A stretch of DNA of 64,000 nt, from NCBI GenBank assembly GCA_029953615.1, contig CP124529.1, positions 3,658,501 through 3,722,500 on the forward strand. The letters run 5' to 3'. The notes under the pieces were generated by a model. The model was not told where the DNA came from. It searched no databases and was given only the letters and a program-made list of their open reading frames with translations. Made by a program: the position numbers and the translations under genes. The stretch's first letter is position 1. Every line of letters starts with the position of its first letter. This document shows, in pieces, positions 18,275 to 26,217 of the stretch. The stretch comes from Pseudomonas putida. Lineage in GTDB: Bacteria; Pseudomonadota; Gammaproteobacteria; Pseudomonadales; Pseudomonadaceae.

Positions 18275-18808
18275 ATGGTAAAGATGGCGCGCTTCGCATT
18301 TCTCTCCCTGGCAGCCTTGCTGGCTGCCTGCTCCAGCCGTGCGCCTGCGCCGGCCCCTGTGGTACAGCCGCAGGTTACCTATAGCCAGCCCAGCCCTTCG
18401 CCCATTGCCGATGACGTACTGATGCGCGCTATCGGCCTGGTGGGCACGCCTTATCGCTGGGGCGGCAACACCCCGGACTCCGGTTTCGATTGCAGTGGCC
18501 TGATCAAGTACGTCTACCGTGATGCTGCCGGCATAAGCCTGCCGCGTTCCACGCGTGAGATGATCGTCATGCGCGCGCCGACCGTGGATGCCAAGTCGCT
18601 GCAGTCCGGTGACCTGGTGTTCTTTGCCACCAGTGGCGGCTCGCAGGTCAGCCACGCTGGCATTTATGTAGGGGAAGGGCGCTTCGTGCATGCCCCATCG
18701 AGCGGTGGTACGGTGCGCCTGGACTACTTGTCAAACAGCTACTGGGCCAAGGCTTACCTGCAGGCCAAGCGCGTCATTCCGCAAGGGCATCTGGCGCAGA
18801 ACCCCTGA
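18275..18808 (+). CDS. NlpC/P60 (C40) endopeptidase lipoprotein
   Basis: Outer-membrane-type lipoprotein of 177 aa with lipobox LLAAC near residue 18 (after MVKMARFAFLSLAALLAACS). A Pro/Ala-rich linker leads to the C40 domain with GTPYRWGGNTPDSGFDCSGL (Cys nucleophile), SHAGIYVGEGRFVHAPS (His) and LDYLSNSYW. Likely cuts peptidoglycan cross-links. Paralogue of the preceding gene, with intact reading frame. The start could also be MARF at 18284. The last 35 nt overlap the convergent sorbosone-dehydrogenase-like gene. Confidence 0.9.
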   Translation: MVKMARFAFLSLAALLAACSSRAPAPAPVVQPQVTYSQPSPSPIADDVLMRAIGLVGTPYRWGGNTPDSGFDCSGLIKYVYRDAAGISLPRSTREMIVMRAPTVDAKSLQSGDLVFFATSGGSQVSHAGIYVGEGRFVHAPSSGGTVRLDYLSNSYWAKAYLQAKRVIPQGHLAQNP

Positions 18809-20120
18809 GGACAGGCGGGGCTTTGCTTACCCGCCAGACCACATTGCCGACATCATCGGCTACCAGCACGCCGCCACGCCCGTCGGTGATTACGCCGACC
18901 GGGCGCCCTTGGGCCTTGCCATGCTCATCAAGAAACCCGGTAAGCAGGTCCACCGGCTTGCCCGAGGGTTTTCCTGACGGGTCGAACGGCACGAAAATGA
19001 CCTTGTAGCCACTGTGCGGCTTGCGGTTCCACGACCCGTGCTGGCCCACGAATGCCCCTTGGTCGAAGGGCGGTGGTAACCCATTGGGTTCGGCGAATGC
19101 CAGCCCCAGCGATGCCGTGTGTGGGCCTACGGCATAGTCGGGCACCAGCGCCTGGTTCACTTTTTCAGGCGCTGGCGGTTGCACGCGCTCGTCCACGTGC
19201 TTGCCATAGTAGCTGTATGGCCAGCCATAGAAACCGCCGTCCTTAACGGAAGTGATGTAGTCCGGTACCAGATCGCTGCCAATCTCGTCACGCTCGTTGA
19301 CTGCCGTCCACAACGCACCGCTGTGTGGCTCCCAGGCCAGGCCGTTAGGGTTGCGCAGGCCGGTGGCGAACAGGCGGTGCTGGCCGTTGGCTGGGTCCAC
19401 TTCCCAGATCGCGGCGCGCCCCTGTTCCTTGTCCAGGCCGTTTTCGCCGACGTTGCTGTTGGAGCCGACTGTCACGAAAAGCTTTTTACCGTCAGGGCTG
19501 GCGATCACGTTCTTGGTCCAGTGGTGATTGAGCGGCCCGCCTGGTAACTCGACCACCGGTTGGCCTTCATTGCGAATTTGCATGGCACCGGGCTCATAGT
19601 GAAAGCGCAGCAGCCTGTCGGTGTTGGCTACGTAGAGGTCCTTACCGACCAGGACCATGCCGAACGGCGAGTTGAGCTCCTCGATGAAGGTTGTGCGGAT
19701 TTCTGCCACGCCGTCGTGGTCGGCGTCACGCAGCAGGGTGATACGGTTGGCGCTGGGCACGCCTGCACCTGCCCGCTTCATCACCTTCTTCATCACCCAG
19801 CCGCGCAGGCCCTTGCCATCTTCTGGCTTTGGCGGGGCGTTGGTTTCGGCTACCAGAACGTCGCCGTTGGGCAACAGGTACAGCCAGCGAGGGTGGTCCA
19901 GTCCGCTGGCGAACGCTTTCACCTGGGTGCCAGGTGCTGCTTCGGGCTTGACGTCCTTGGGCCAGCCCACTGCCGGAGCGATATTCACGGTGGGGAGGGT
20001 GGTCTTGACCGGAGCGGGCAGCTGGGGCGTTGGGCCACTGCCGTCGAGTACATTCAGCAGGGCGGTTTCGCCGCAGGCAGTCAGGCTGGCGGCCAATAAC
20101 CAAGGCGTCAGGTGTTTCAT
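18774..20120 (-). CDS. PQQ-dependent sugar dehydrogenase family lipoprotein (L-sorbosone dehydrogenase-like)
   Basis: Secreted lipoprotein of 448 aa; lipobox LTAC near residue 16. Beta-propeller pattern with HPRWLYLLPNGDVLVAETNAPP, LNSPFGMVLVGKDLYVANTD, LFVTVGSNSNVGENG, ATGLRNPNGLAWEPHSGALWTAVNERDEIG and GQHGSWNRKPHSGYKVIFVPF, all typical of the soluble glucose/sorbosone dehydrogenase fold that binds PQQ and calcium. Substrate unknown; many members are only predicted aldose dehydrogenases. Transcribed towards the NlpC/P60 gene. The composite repeat element starts about 75 bp upstream of its start codon. Confidence 0.88.
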   Translation of the reverse strand: MKHLTPWLLAASLTACGETALLNVLDGSGPTPQLPAPVKTTLPTVNIAPAVGWPKDVKPEAAPGTQVKAFASGLDHPRWLYLLPNGDVLVAETNAPPKPEDGKGLRGWVMKKVMKRAGAGVPSANRITLLRDADHDGVAEIRTTFIEELNSPFGMVLVGKDLYVANTDRLLRFHYEPGAMQIRNEGQPVVELPGGPLNHHWTKNVIASPDGKKLFVTVGSNSNVGENGLDKEQGRAAIWEVDPANGQHRLFATGLRNPNGLAWEPHSGALWTAVNERDEIGSDLVPDYITSVKDGGFYGWPYSYYGKHVDERVQPPAPEKVNQALVPDYAVGPHTASLGLAFAEPNGLPPPFDQGAFVGQHGSWNRKPHSGYKVIFVPFDPSGKPSGKPVDLLTGFLDEHGKAQGRPVGVITDGRGGVLVADDVGNVVWRVSKAPPVLRGSAPDALAE

Positions 20121-20195
20121 GGGCGGCGTCCTCCTAAGAAGGTCTATGGAACTGAGAGGTCGGCGACGTTCGCCGGGTTCCCAGGAACCATCTAA

Positions 20196-20299
<104 letters not shown>

Positions 20300-20789
20300 A
20301 AGCGCGCGGTAGTTCAGGCGCTGCCGATTGCGACTTCAGGAGGCCGAGCGAAGGGACTGCGGAGGGAGGTGACGGGCATGGATGCCCGTCAAGCGCTGAG
20401 GCCCCATGGATGGGGCCTGCAGCGCGTACTCCCGGGAGCAGGCCCGTAGCGAGGGGACCCCGGAGCGAAGCGCAGGGGCCGGATGATGGGAGCCGACGGT
20501 TTTTGGTTCCTTTTTGCCACGACAAAAAGGGACCCGCCGTAAGGGCGGAAAGGTGATTAAGCGCCACCTTCGAAAATGAATGTTGACCTTGTTGTTGATG
20601 CCCACGCTTGAAAGCGAAGAGCGAAGAGCGAAGAGCGAAGAGCGAAGAGCGAAGAGCGAAGAGCGGAAAAGTACTGGTCTTGATATCGCGCATAGTCCAT
20701 TTACGATGGCGACGCATACTCACCTTTTCGCCCTTACGGCGAGTCACTTTTTGCCAAACGCGGCAAAAAGTAACCATGGGCTTGTCCCA
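20300..20789. repeat. Repeat unit, left arm of composite element A
   Basis: 20300-20572 recurs almost identically at 37050-37321, and about 165 bp of it (from CGACTTCAGGAGGCCGAG) recurs inverted at 22045-22210 and 38302-38467. It contains local palindromes such as GACGGGCATGGATGCCCGTC and GGCCCCATGGATGGGGCC. 20613-20666 is a heptamer array of AGCGAAG (about 7.5 copies). No gene is seen. Confidence 0.9.
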
Positions 20790-20813
20790 TGGCAGCGGAC
20801 GCCAAGAAGCTGG

Positions 20814-21677
20814 CTAATGAGCCAACTGCCTCAAGCCTTTTGCATATTCGTTCGGTGAACGATAGCCCAGTGCCGAATGCAGCCGACTGCTGTTGTAAAA
20901 CCCATGGATATAGCTAGCAATTGCCAGGTGGGCGTGTTTCTTGGTGGGGTAGACCGTGCAGGCTTCCTCTCTCTTCAATGTAGCGAAGAAGCTTTCAGCT
21001 ACGGCGTTATCCCAATCAGTTTCCTCTCCGGCTCATGCTCTGCACGAAGCCCTTCTTGGCTAAAGCGAAACGAAATTTACTGCTCGCGTACTGGCGCCCT
21101 TGGTCGGAATGGAAAATCGCTCCGCAGACGCCCAAACAGGCGTTCCAGGCGTTCACGAAAGCGCGCTCGACCAAGTCGTCAGGCATCCTGTCCGCCAGGC
21201 TATAACCCAGCACCTGGCGCGTTTGGATGCTCAGTACGACTGCCAGATAAAGCCAACCCTCTTTCGTAGCGATGTAAGTGATATCGCTGACCCAGGCTAG
21301 GGCGGGGTTTTGAACGGAGAACTGACGATCCAATAAATTGCTCGCCACTGGCAGCGCATGGTGACTGTCGGTGGTGCACGGTCTGAAACCGCCCTTGGAT
21401 CGGCCCTGTATGTGTTCTTCATGCATCAGCCGGTCAATGCGCTTATGGCCTACAGCGTGGGCCTGTTGCCGTAGCGCCTCGACCAGCCGCGGTCGACCGT
21501 AGGTCTTGCGGCTAGCCGCATAAGCCTTGTGCAGATCGATGCGGATCTGCGCATCCGGATCGGGCGCCCCTGGCGGTGCTGATAATCGTAAAATCCTGAA
21601 ACCGAAACCCCCATTACCCGGCACAACAGACGCACCGGGAACTGAGCCCGTTCTTCAGCGACGAAGGCGTATCTCAC
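20814..21677 (-). pseudogene. IS3-family transposase orfB, frameshifted
   Basis: DDE transposase (rve) catalytic subunit. The reading starts at GTG 21677 (MRYAFVAEERAQFPVRLL), in the -1 frame relative to orfA. A missing C near 21560 (copy B has GGATCCGGG where this has GGATCGGG) shifts the frame. An extra base near 21014-21017 shifts it back before WDNAVAESFFATLKREE, which carries the third catalytic residue. The C-terminus YAKGLRQLAH ends at 20814. Confidence 0.88.
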
Positions 21678-21967
21678 CTGGACTCTTTGGCAAAGAATAC
21701 CGCCGCCTTTTTTAGGATTTCACGCTCCAGTTTCAGCTCAGCGTTCTCGGCTCGCAATCGCGCTAACTCGCTGTCTTCTTTGGTAATGGCTCGACGGTCA
21801 GGAGAGCTCAGCGGTAGACCACTGCGAGAAGCGTTGACCCAGTTGTCCAACGTTTTCACAGACATTTCCAGCTGGCGAGCAGCTTCCGTCCTGCCGAGCG
21901 TTTCGGCGAGCGCAACGGCCTGAATCTTGAACTCATCGGTGTAGTTGCGGCGAGTGGTTGGGTACAT
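21674..21967 (-). CDS. IS3-family transposase orfA (helix-turn-helix)
   Basis: DNA-binding first subunit, 97 aa: RRNYTDEFKIQAVALAETLG, an HTH_Tnp_1 helix-turn-helix, then a leucine-zipper-like ELARLRAENAELKLEREILKKA. Start ATG 21967 with GGAGG upstream. AAAAAAG at 21713-21707 is the usual -1 frameshift site for making the OrfAB fusion. Identical to the copy at 37931-38224. Confidence 0.93.
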   Translation of the reverse strand: MYPTTRRNYTDEFKIQAVALAETLGRTEAARQLEMSVKTLDNWVNASRSGLPLSSPDRRAITKEDSELARLRAENAELKLEREILKKAAVFFAKESR

Positions 21968-22044
21968 GGCAACCTCCAAGATAGCGATGTAAGTATCGCT
22001 TCTTGGCGTCCGTTGTCACGGGGCAGGCCCACCAAAAAACGCTG

Positions 22045-22210
22045 CGCTCCCATCATCCGGCCCCTACGCTACGCTCCGGGGTTCCCTCGCGCCGGTCTTG
22101 CTCCCGGGAGTACGCGCTGCAGGCCCCATCCATGGGGCCTCAGCGCTTGACGGGCATCCATGCCCGTCACCTCCCTCCGCAAGACCTCTGCTCGGCCTCC
22201 TGAAGTCGCG
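22045..22210. repeat. Repeat unit, inverted right arm of composite element A
   Basis: Inverted copy of the unit at about 20329-20491, ending CTCGGCCTCCTGAAGTCGCG next to the hexamer array. With the left arm it makes a long imperfect inverted repeat around the IS. Confidence 0.9.
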
Positions 22211-22350
22211 AAGATCAAGATCAAGATCAAGATCAAGATCAAGATCAAGATCAAGATCAAGATCAAGATCAAGATCAAGATCAAGATCAAGATCAAGATC
22301 AAGATCAAGATCAAGAGCAAGATCAAGAGCAAGATCAAGAGCAAGAGCAA
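22211..22350. repeat. Hexanucleotide array, right edge of composite element A
   Basis: About 17.7 perfect AAGATC copies, then mixed GAGCAA and GATCAA units, about 23 in all. Each AAGATC contains a GATC site. The next 190 bp (22351-22541) hold nothing I recognise. Confidence 0.95.
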
Positions 22351-22541
22351 GCAGGTCTGGTGGTGACTCAATGTGCCAGTGATATGCGCCGCTGCTGTTG
22401 CAAAGGTGGCGTGGAGGCGAGCCCAAGAATCAGATTTAATACCTTTCTTGTAGGCCGTTTCCCAAAGATACTCCCAACGCCTATTCACTGTTGCGCGCGC
22501 CGAATGCGGTCTCTAGTCTCGGCATGTCGTTGACCTTCAAT

Positions 22542-22717
22542 GACCGGGTTAGCCGCCCGAAATCGTCAGACACCGCAGCCGTGCAATACCGAGTAATCGG
22601 CATTGGCGCCTTATGGCGGCTGTGCGTGGGGCACCTGCGGGTGCGCCGGGTGCCTGACGTCCCGGTCGGCTAACCCACGTACAGCTGCCACCATACTGTT
22701 TAGCCGCTGTTGGTGGT
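22542..22717 (+). ncRNA. Candidate structured RNA or leader upstream of a DUF3077 gene
   Basis: Nested complementary segments fold into a multibranch shape. P1: GGGTTAGCCG 22546-22555 with CGGCTAACCC 22667-22676. P2: 22564-22574 with 22649-22659, 10 of 11 pairs. P3: CAGCCG 22576-22581 with CGGCTG 22617-22622. Hairpin 22584-22605 is capped by a GUAA tetraloop. Hairpin GCACC-UGCG-GGUGC at 22631-22644. GACCGGG 22542-22548 can instead pair with CCCGGTC 22661-22667. A further stem CCACCA/TGGTGG (22688-22716) lies 15 nt before AGGAG. Transcription and class are inferred, not shown. Confidence 0.6.
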
Positions 22718-22742
22718 CGCTTCACTACGACAGGAGCCTTAA

Positions 22743-23006
22743 CTGACCACCGAAGACACGAAATGCACAGTCGGCAAAACCATATTCTTTCAAGGTGAAA
22801 ACCAGACCCACCCCCTGTTCCGCATCGAACCCGGCATCTCATGCCAGAACGCCCGCGAACAAGCCTCGGAATTGATTGGCTATGCACGGGACCTGACCAT
22901 CGACGGCCTGATGGAAGACAAGCCAAAGCTGATCTGGGCCGCGCACTACCTTTGCGCCTTGGGCAAAGCGCTGCTGGATGATGCCGAACTCGGCATGATG
23001 CGTTAA
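22743..23006 (+). CDS. DUF3077 family small protein with a CTG start
   Basis: An 87-aa protein with (M)TTEDTKCTVGKTIFFQGEN, THPLFRIEPGISCQNAREQA and a helix ending ALGKALLDDAELGMMR, recognisable as the DUF3077 family common in P. putida. A TAA lies directly before the codon CTG 22743, AGGAG (22732-22736) is 6 nt upstream, and no ATG, GTG or TTG exists in frame near the N-terminus. So translation must start at CTG, or the start codon has decayed. Function unknown. It follows the candidate structured RNA. Confidence 0.75.
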   Translation: MTTEDTKCTVGKTIFFQGENQTHPLFRIEPGISCQNAREQASELIGYARDLTIDGLMEDKPKLIWAAHYLCALGKALLDDAELGMMR

Positions 23007-23088
23007 GGCCTGAAAGGCGCGCAGACCAATCGCGGCATCGGCCGCGCTCCCATGGAGCCGCATATAACTGAAAGGTTTGGCAGGGGCT

Positions 23089-23176
23089 CTGTGGGAGCGG
23101 GCGCGCCCGCGAACACCGGCGCAGCCGGTGCCAGCCACCGCGTTGAATTCTTCGCGGGCACGCCCGCTCCCACAGA
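23089..23176. repeat. REP pair (GCGGGC-type)
   Basis: TGTGGGAGCGGGCGCGCCCGC and its inverted partner TTCGCGGGCACGCCCGCTCC, with CACCGGCGCAGCCGGTG between. Confidence 0.9.
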
Positions 23177-23229
23177 GGCACGTCGCGCTTGCGAAACGGG
23201 TTCCAGTTCCGGCCTGCGCCGGAGTTGAT

Positions 23230-23808
23230 TCAAGCCTGCTTGAGCAGCAACGCCACCCCCGGGAAATATTGCCCCAGCTCGTTGTGCAACTTGCGATAGG
23301 CATAGGGGAAGTACCAGGCGATGGCGCAGGCGGTATGTTTCTGCAAGTCCTCTACCAGGTCCTGCAGTTCCTCGGGGCTGGCGTGCTGGCCGGCCTTCCA
23401 CGGGCTGATGAACAGCGCTCCGGCCTTCAACTGGCTGGGGTAGGCTACCTGGCGGGCGAGGGCAGCGGTCTGCTGCAGGGCGTCGGCCATGTCCAGTCGG
23501 GCGATTTTCGGCCAGCGCTGACTGACACTGAGGTACAGCGCTTCATCGGCACTATTGATCGACAGGTCGCAGCGCCCTTCGTATTCACCTTCATCGCGCT
23601 GCTTCTTGCCGGCAAACTGCTGCAGTGCCGCCAGCTCCGCCTGCCAGGCCGCCGCGGCAAGCAACCCGGTATTGGCGGCTGCCCCATGCCAGTACGGTGC
23701 TTCGGCATCGCCGGCAAACTGGTTGAACCGGTCGATGCAGTCACCCCAGCGCTCCAGCACCGGGGCGAGAAACTCAAGGCGCGGGTTGTTGATGATCTGG
23801 CCTCGCAT
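23230..23808 (-). CDS. Conserved hypothetical protein
   Basis: Protein of 192 aa starting MRGQIINNPRLEFLAPVLERW. No signal peptide, membrane segment or metal motif is evident. It looks globular and alpha/beta, with ALYLSVSQRWPKIARLDMADA in the middle and PYAYRKLHNELGQYFPG near the end. I do not recognise the family. Divergent from the cob operon; the riboswitch lies in the shared upstream region. I recall a hypothetical gene at this position in P. putida. Confidence 0.75.
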   Translation of the reverse strand: MRGQIINNPRLEFLAPVLERWGDCIDRFNQFAGDAEAPYWHGAAANTGLLAAAAWQAELAALQQFAGKKQRDEGEYEGRCDLSINSADEALYLSVSQRWPKIARLDMADALQQTAALARQVAYPSQLKAGALFISPWKAGQHASPEELQDLVEDLQKHTACAIAWYFPYAYRKLHNELGQYFPGVALLLKQA

Positions 23809-23984
23809 GCTGCGCTCTCCTGTTGTCGTTGTGATCGCGTTCAGCTGAAAGTGATGGCTATGTGATATCACTGGATCCAGTGTGACACAACCCGGTGAAT
23901 TGGCCATTACCCGGGCAATGCCTGTTCGACTGCAAAGCGCCCCGCTTTGATTGACGCTCCCGGTGCAACCCTCTAACCTTCGCG

Positions 23985-24181
23985 CGTGTTTCAGGTGCCC
24001 TGCCAGCCCCGTCTGGGCAGGGTGAAACTGGGAAGCCGGTGGGCGCCAGCATGGCGCGATTCCGGCGCTGCCCCCGCAACGGTAGGTGAGTCGCGGCCGC
24101 GCAGGGCCACTGGGTGTATGCCCGGGAAGGCGCGCAGGCCTGGGCCAAGGCCCGCTCACAAGCCCGGAGACCGGCCTGATA
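23985..24181 (+). ncRNA. Cobalamin riboswitch
   Basis: Contains the class hallmarks in order: TCAGGTGCCC, GGTGAAACTGGGAAGCCGGTG-like sequence (24021-24041), GCTGCCCCCGCAACGGTAG (24067-24085) and the B12 box AGCCCGGAGACCGGCCTG (24161-24178). It heads the late-cobalamin operon, so adenosylcobalamin should repress it. Confidence 0.95.
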
Positions 24182-24245
24182 CTGCCAACGGCATCACGGA
24201 GGGTGATGCGCGGTGCACTGTGGCGTCCGGCCACGGCCCCTGCGC

Positions 24246-24309
24246 GTTCTCCGTTTGCCCGCCTATTACCTGTCGCCGCGCCTTGCCGTGGCGCCAGCCA
24301 GCGGAGAAC
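24246..24309 (+). promoter_or_regulatory. Putative expression platform hiding the cobO ribosome site
   Basis: GTTCTCCG (24246-24253) is an exact complement of CGGAGAAC (24302-24309), which contains the cobO Shine-Dalgarno 5 nt before ATG 24314. A hairpin GCATCA-TGATGC (24191-24209) follows the B12 box. This suggests translational control. Confidence 0.7.
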
Positions 24310-24313
24310 CCTG

Positions 24314-24925
24314 ATGAGCGAACCCACCGAACGCGACGAACGCCACCTGGCGCGCATGCAGCGCAAAAAGGCGATCATCGACGAACGCATCGCCAATTCC
24401 CCCAACGAGTGCGGCTTGCTGCTGGTGCTGACAGGCAATGGCAAGGGCAAGAGCAGCTCGGCCTTCGGCATGCTCGCGCGCGCACTGGGCCATGGCATGC
24501 AGTGCGGTGTGGTGCAGTTCATCAAGGGCCGCAACAGCACCGGCGAAGAGCTGTTCTTCCGCCGCTTCCCCGAGCAGGTGCGCTACCACGTGATGGGCGA
24601 GGGCTTTACCTGGGAAACCCAGGACCGCCAGCGCGATATCGCCGCCGCCGAAGCGGCCTGGGTCGTGTCGCGCCAGTTGCTGCAAGACCCGAGCGTGCAT
24701 TTCGTGGTGCTCGATGAACTGAACATCGCCCTCAAGCACGGCTACCTTGACCTTGATCAGGTGCTGTCCGATATCCAGGCCCGGCCGCCGATGCAGCATG
24801 TGATCGTCACTGGCCGTGCCGCGAAACCCGAGATGATCGAGCTGGCCGACACCGTGACCGAGATGGGCATGCTCAAGCACGCCTTCCAGGCCGGCATCCG
24901 TGCACAGAAGGGCGTGGAACTGTGA
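24314..24925 (+). CDS. cobO: Corrinoid adenosyltransferase CobO
   Basis: ATP:cob(I)alamin adenosyltransferase of the CobA/CobO type, 203 aa, attaching the upper ligand. P-loop LVLTGNGKGKSSSAFG near residues 38-53, then GVVQFIKGRNSTGEE, LDELNIALKHGYLD and HVIVTGRAAKPEMIELAD. First gene after the cobalamin riboswitch. Its stop overlaps the cobB start by 4 nt. Confidence 0.95.
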   Translation: MSEPTERDERHLARMQRKKAIIDERIANSPNECGLLLVLTGNGKGKSSSAFGMLARALGHGMQCGVVQFIKGRNSTGEELFFRRFPEQVRYHVMGEGFTWETQDRQRDIAAAEAAWVVSRQLLQDPSVHFVVLDELNIALKHGYLDLDQVLSDIQARPPMQHVIVTGRAAKPEMIELADTVTEMGMLKHAFQAGIRAQKGVEL

Positions 24926-26217
24926 GCCAGCCCCGTCATTGCCCTGCCGTACTGATCGCGGCACCCGCCTCTGGCCAGGGCAAGACCACCGTAACCGCCG
25001 CTCTGGCCCGGCTGCACCGCAACCTCGGGCGCAAGGTACGGGTGTTCAAGTGCGGGCCCGACTTTCTCGACCCGATGATCCTCGAGCGGGCCAGCGGCGC
25101 GCCGGTGTACCAGCTCGACCTGTGGATGATCGGCGCCGGGGAAAGCCGCCGCCTGCTGTGGGAAGCAGCCGGCGAGGCCGACCTGATACTGATCGAAGGG
25201 GTGATGGGGCTGTTCGATGGCACGCCGTCCAGCGCCGATCTGGCGCGCCACTTCGGCGTGCCGGTACTGGCGGTGATCGACGGCACGGCCATGGCCCAGA
25301 CCTTCGGCGCGCTGGCCTTGGGCCTGGCACGCTACCAGGCGGACCTGCCGTTTGCCGGTGTGCTGGCCAACCGGGTAGGCAGCCTGCGCCACGCGCAATT
25401 GCTGGAAGGCAGCCTGACCGAAGGTCTGCGCTGGTATGGCGGTTTGTCCCGCGAGCGTGGTATCGAGCTGCCTAGCCGCCACCTGGGGCTGGTCCAGGCC
25501 AGCGAACTGAACGACCTGGACGCGCGCCTGGATGCCGCTGCCGAGGCGCTTGGCGCCAGTTGCGATGCTGCTTTGCCGCCGCCAGTGAACTTTGCCGAAC
25601 CCGAACCGCAAGCCAGTGCTGCCTCGTTGACCGGTGTGCGCATCGGCGTGGCGCGGGACGAGGCCTTTGCCTTCACCTATGGCGCCAACCTCGACCTGCT
25701 GCGCAACCTGGGCGCGCAGCTTGAGTTTTTCTCGCCGCTGCATGACCACGAATTGCCTGCCGTGGACAGCCTGTACCTGCCGGGCGGTTATCCCGAGCTG
25801 CACCACCACGCCCTGGCCGCCAACGCGCCCATGACCGAGGCGATACGTGCCCATCACGCCCAGGGCAAACCGTTGCTGGCAGAGTGCGGAGGTATGCTGT
25901 ACCTGCTCGATGCCCTGACCGATGTGGCCGGCGAGCGTGCCGAACTGCTCGGCCTGCTGCCCGGCGAAGCAACCATGCAGAAGCGTCTGGCAGCCTTGGC
26001 GCTGCAGGCGGTGGAACTGCCGGAAGGCACCCTGCGCGGGCACACCTATCACCATTCGCTGACCAGTACTGCACTGGAGCCGATCGCCCGAGGCCTGAGC
26101 CCCAACGGCGGGCGTGGCAACGAAGCGGTGTACCGCCTGGGTCGGCTGACGGCTTCCTATGTGCACTTTTACTTCCCCTCCAACCCGGATGCGGCGGCGG
26201 CGCTCTTGCGACCATGA
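24922..26217 (+). CDS. cobB: Cobyrinic acid a,c-diamide synthase
   Basis: Glutamine- and ATP-dependent amidation of carboxylates a and c of the corrin ring, 431 aa. N-terminal dethiobiotin-synthetase-like P-loop (APASGQGKTTVTAALARLH), C-terminal class I glutamine amidotransferase with LLAECGGMLYLLDALTD (catalytic Cys) and RGHTYHHSL. GTG start 24922 overlaps cobO (GTGA). The ATGA overlap with bluB continues the chain. Confidence 0.95.
   Translation: MSQPRHCPAVLIAAPASGQGKTTVTAALARLHRNLGRKVRVFKCGPDFLDPMILERASGAPVYQLDLWMIGAGESRRLLWEAAGEADLILIEGVMGLFDGTPSSADLARHFGVPVLAVIDGTAMAQTFGALALGLARYQADLPFAGVLANRVGSLRHAQLLEGSLTEGLRWYGGLSRERGIELPSRHLGLVQASELNDLDARLDAAAEALGASCDAALPPPVNFAEPEPQASAASLTGVRIGVARDEAFAFTYGANLDLLRNLGAQLEFFSPLHDHELPAVDSLYLPGGYPELHHHALAANAPMTEAIRAHHAQGKPLLAECGGMLYLLDALTDVAGERAELLGLLPGEATMQKRLAALALQAVELPEGTLRGHTYHHSLTSTALEPIARGLSPNGGRGNEAVYRLGRLTASYVHFYFPSNPDAAAALLRP

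Larger units (their letters stand above)
20790..22018 (-). mobile_element. IS3-family insertion sequence, copy A, about 1.23 kb
   Basis: Terminal inverted repeats of 21 bp with two mismatches: TGGCAGCGGACGCCAAGAAGC at 20790 and TGACAACGGACGCCAAGAAGC read inward from 22018. Both begin TG as in the IS3 family. Contains orfA and a two-frame orfB with an A6G slippery site. No target duplication is visible. orfB has two frameshifts, so the copy is complete in length but probably immobile. Confidence 0.88.

Noticed and set aside
22211..22350. Possible CRISPR array
   Set aside because: It is a pure hexamer tandem repeat without spacers, and no cas genes are present.
22160..22366. Plus-strand frame giving a long Lys-Ile dipeptide run
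   Set aside because: Translation of the AAGATC array; no ribosome site, and array length varies between copies.
22542..22745. Retron-type non-coding RNA
   Set aside because: No reverse transcriptase gene lies nearby; the downstream gene is a short DUF3077 protein.
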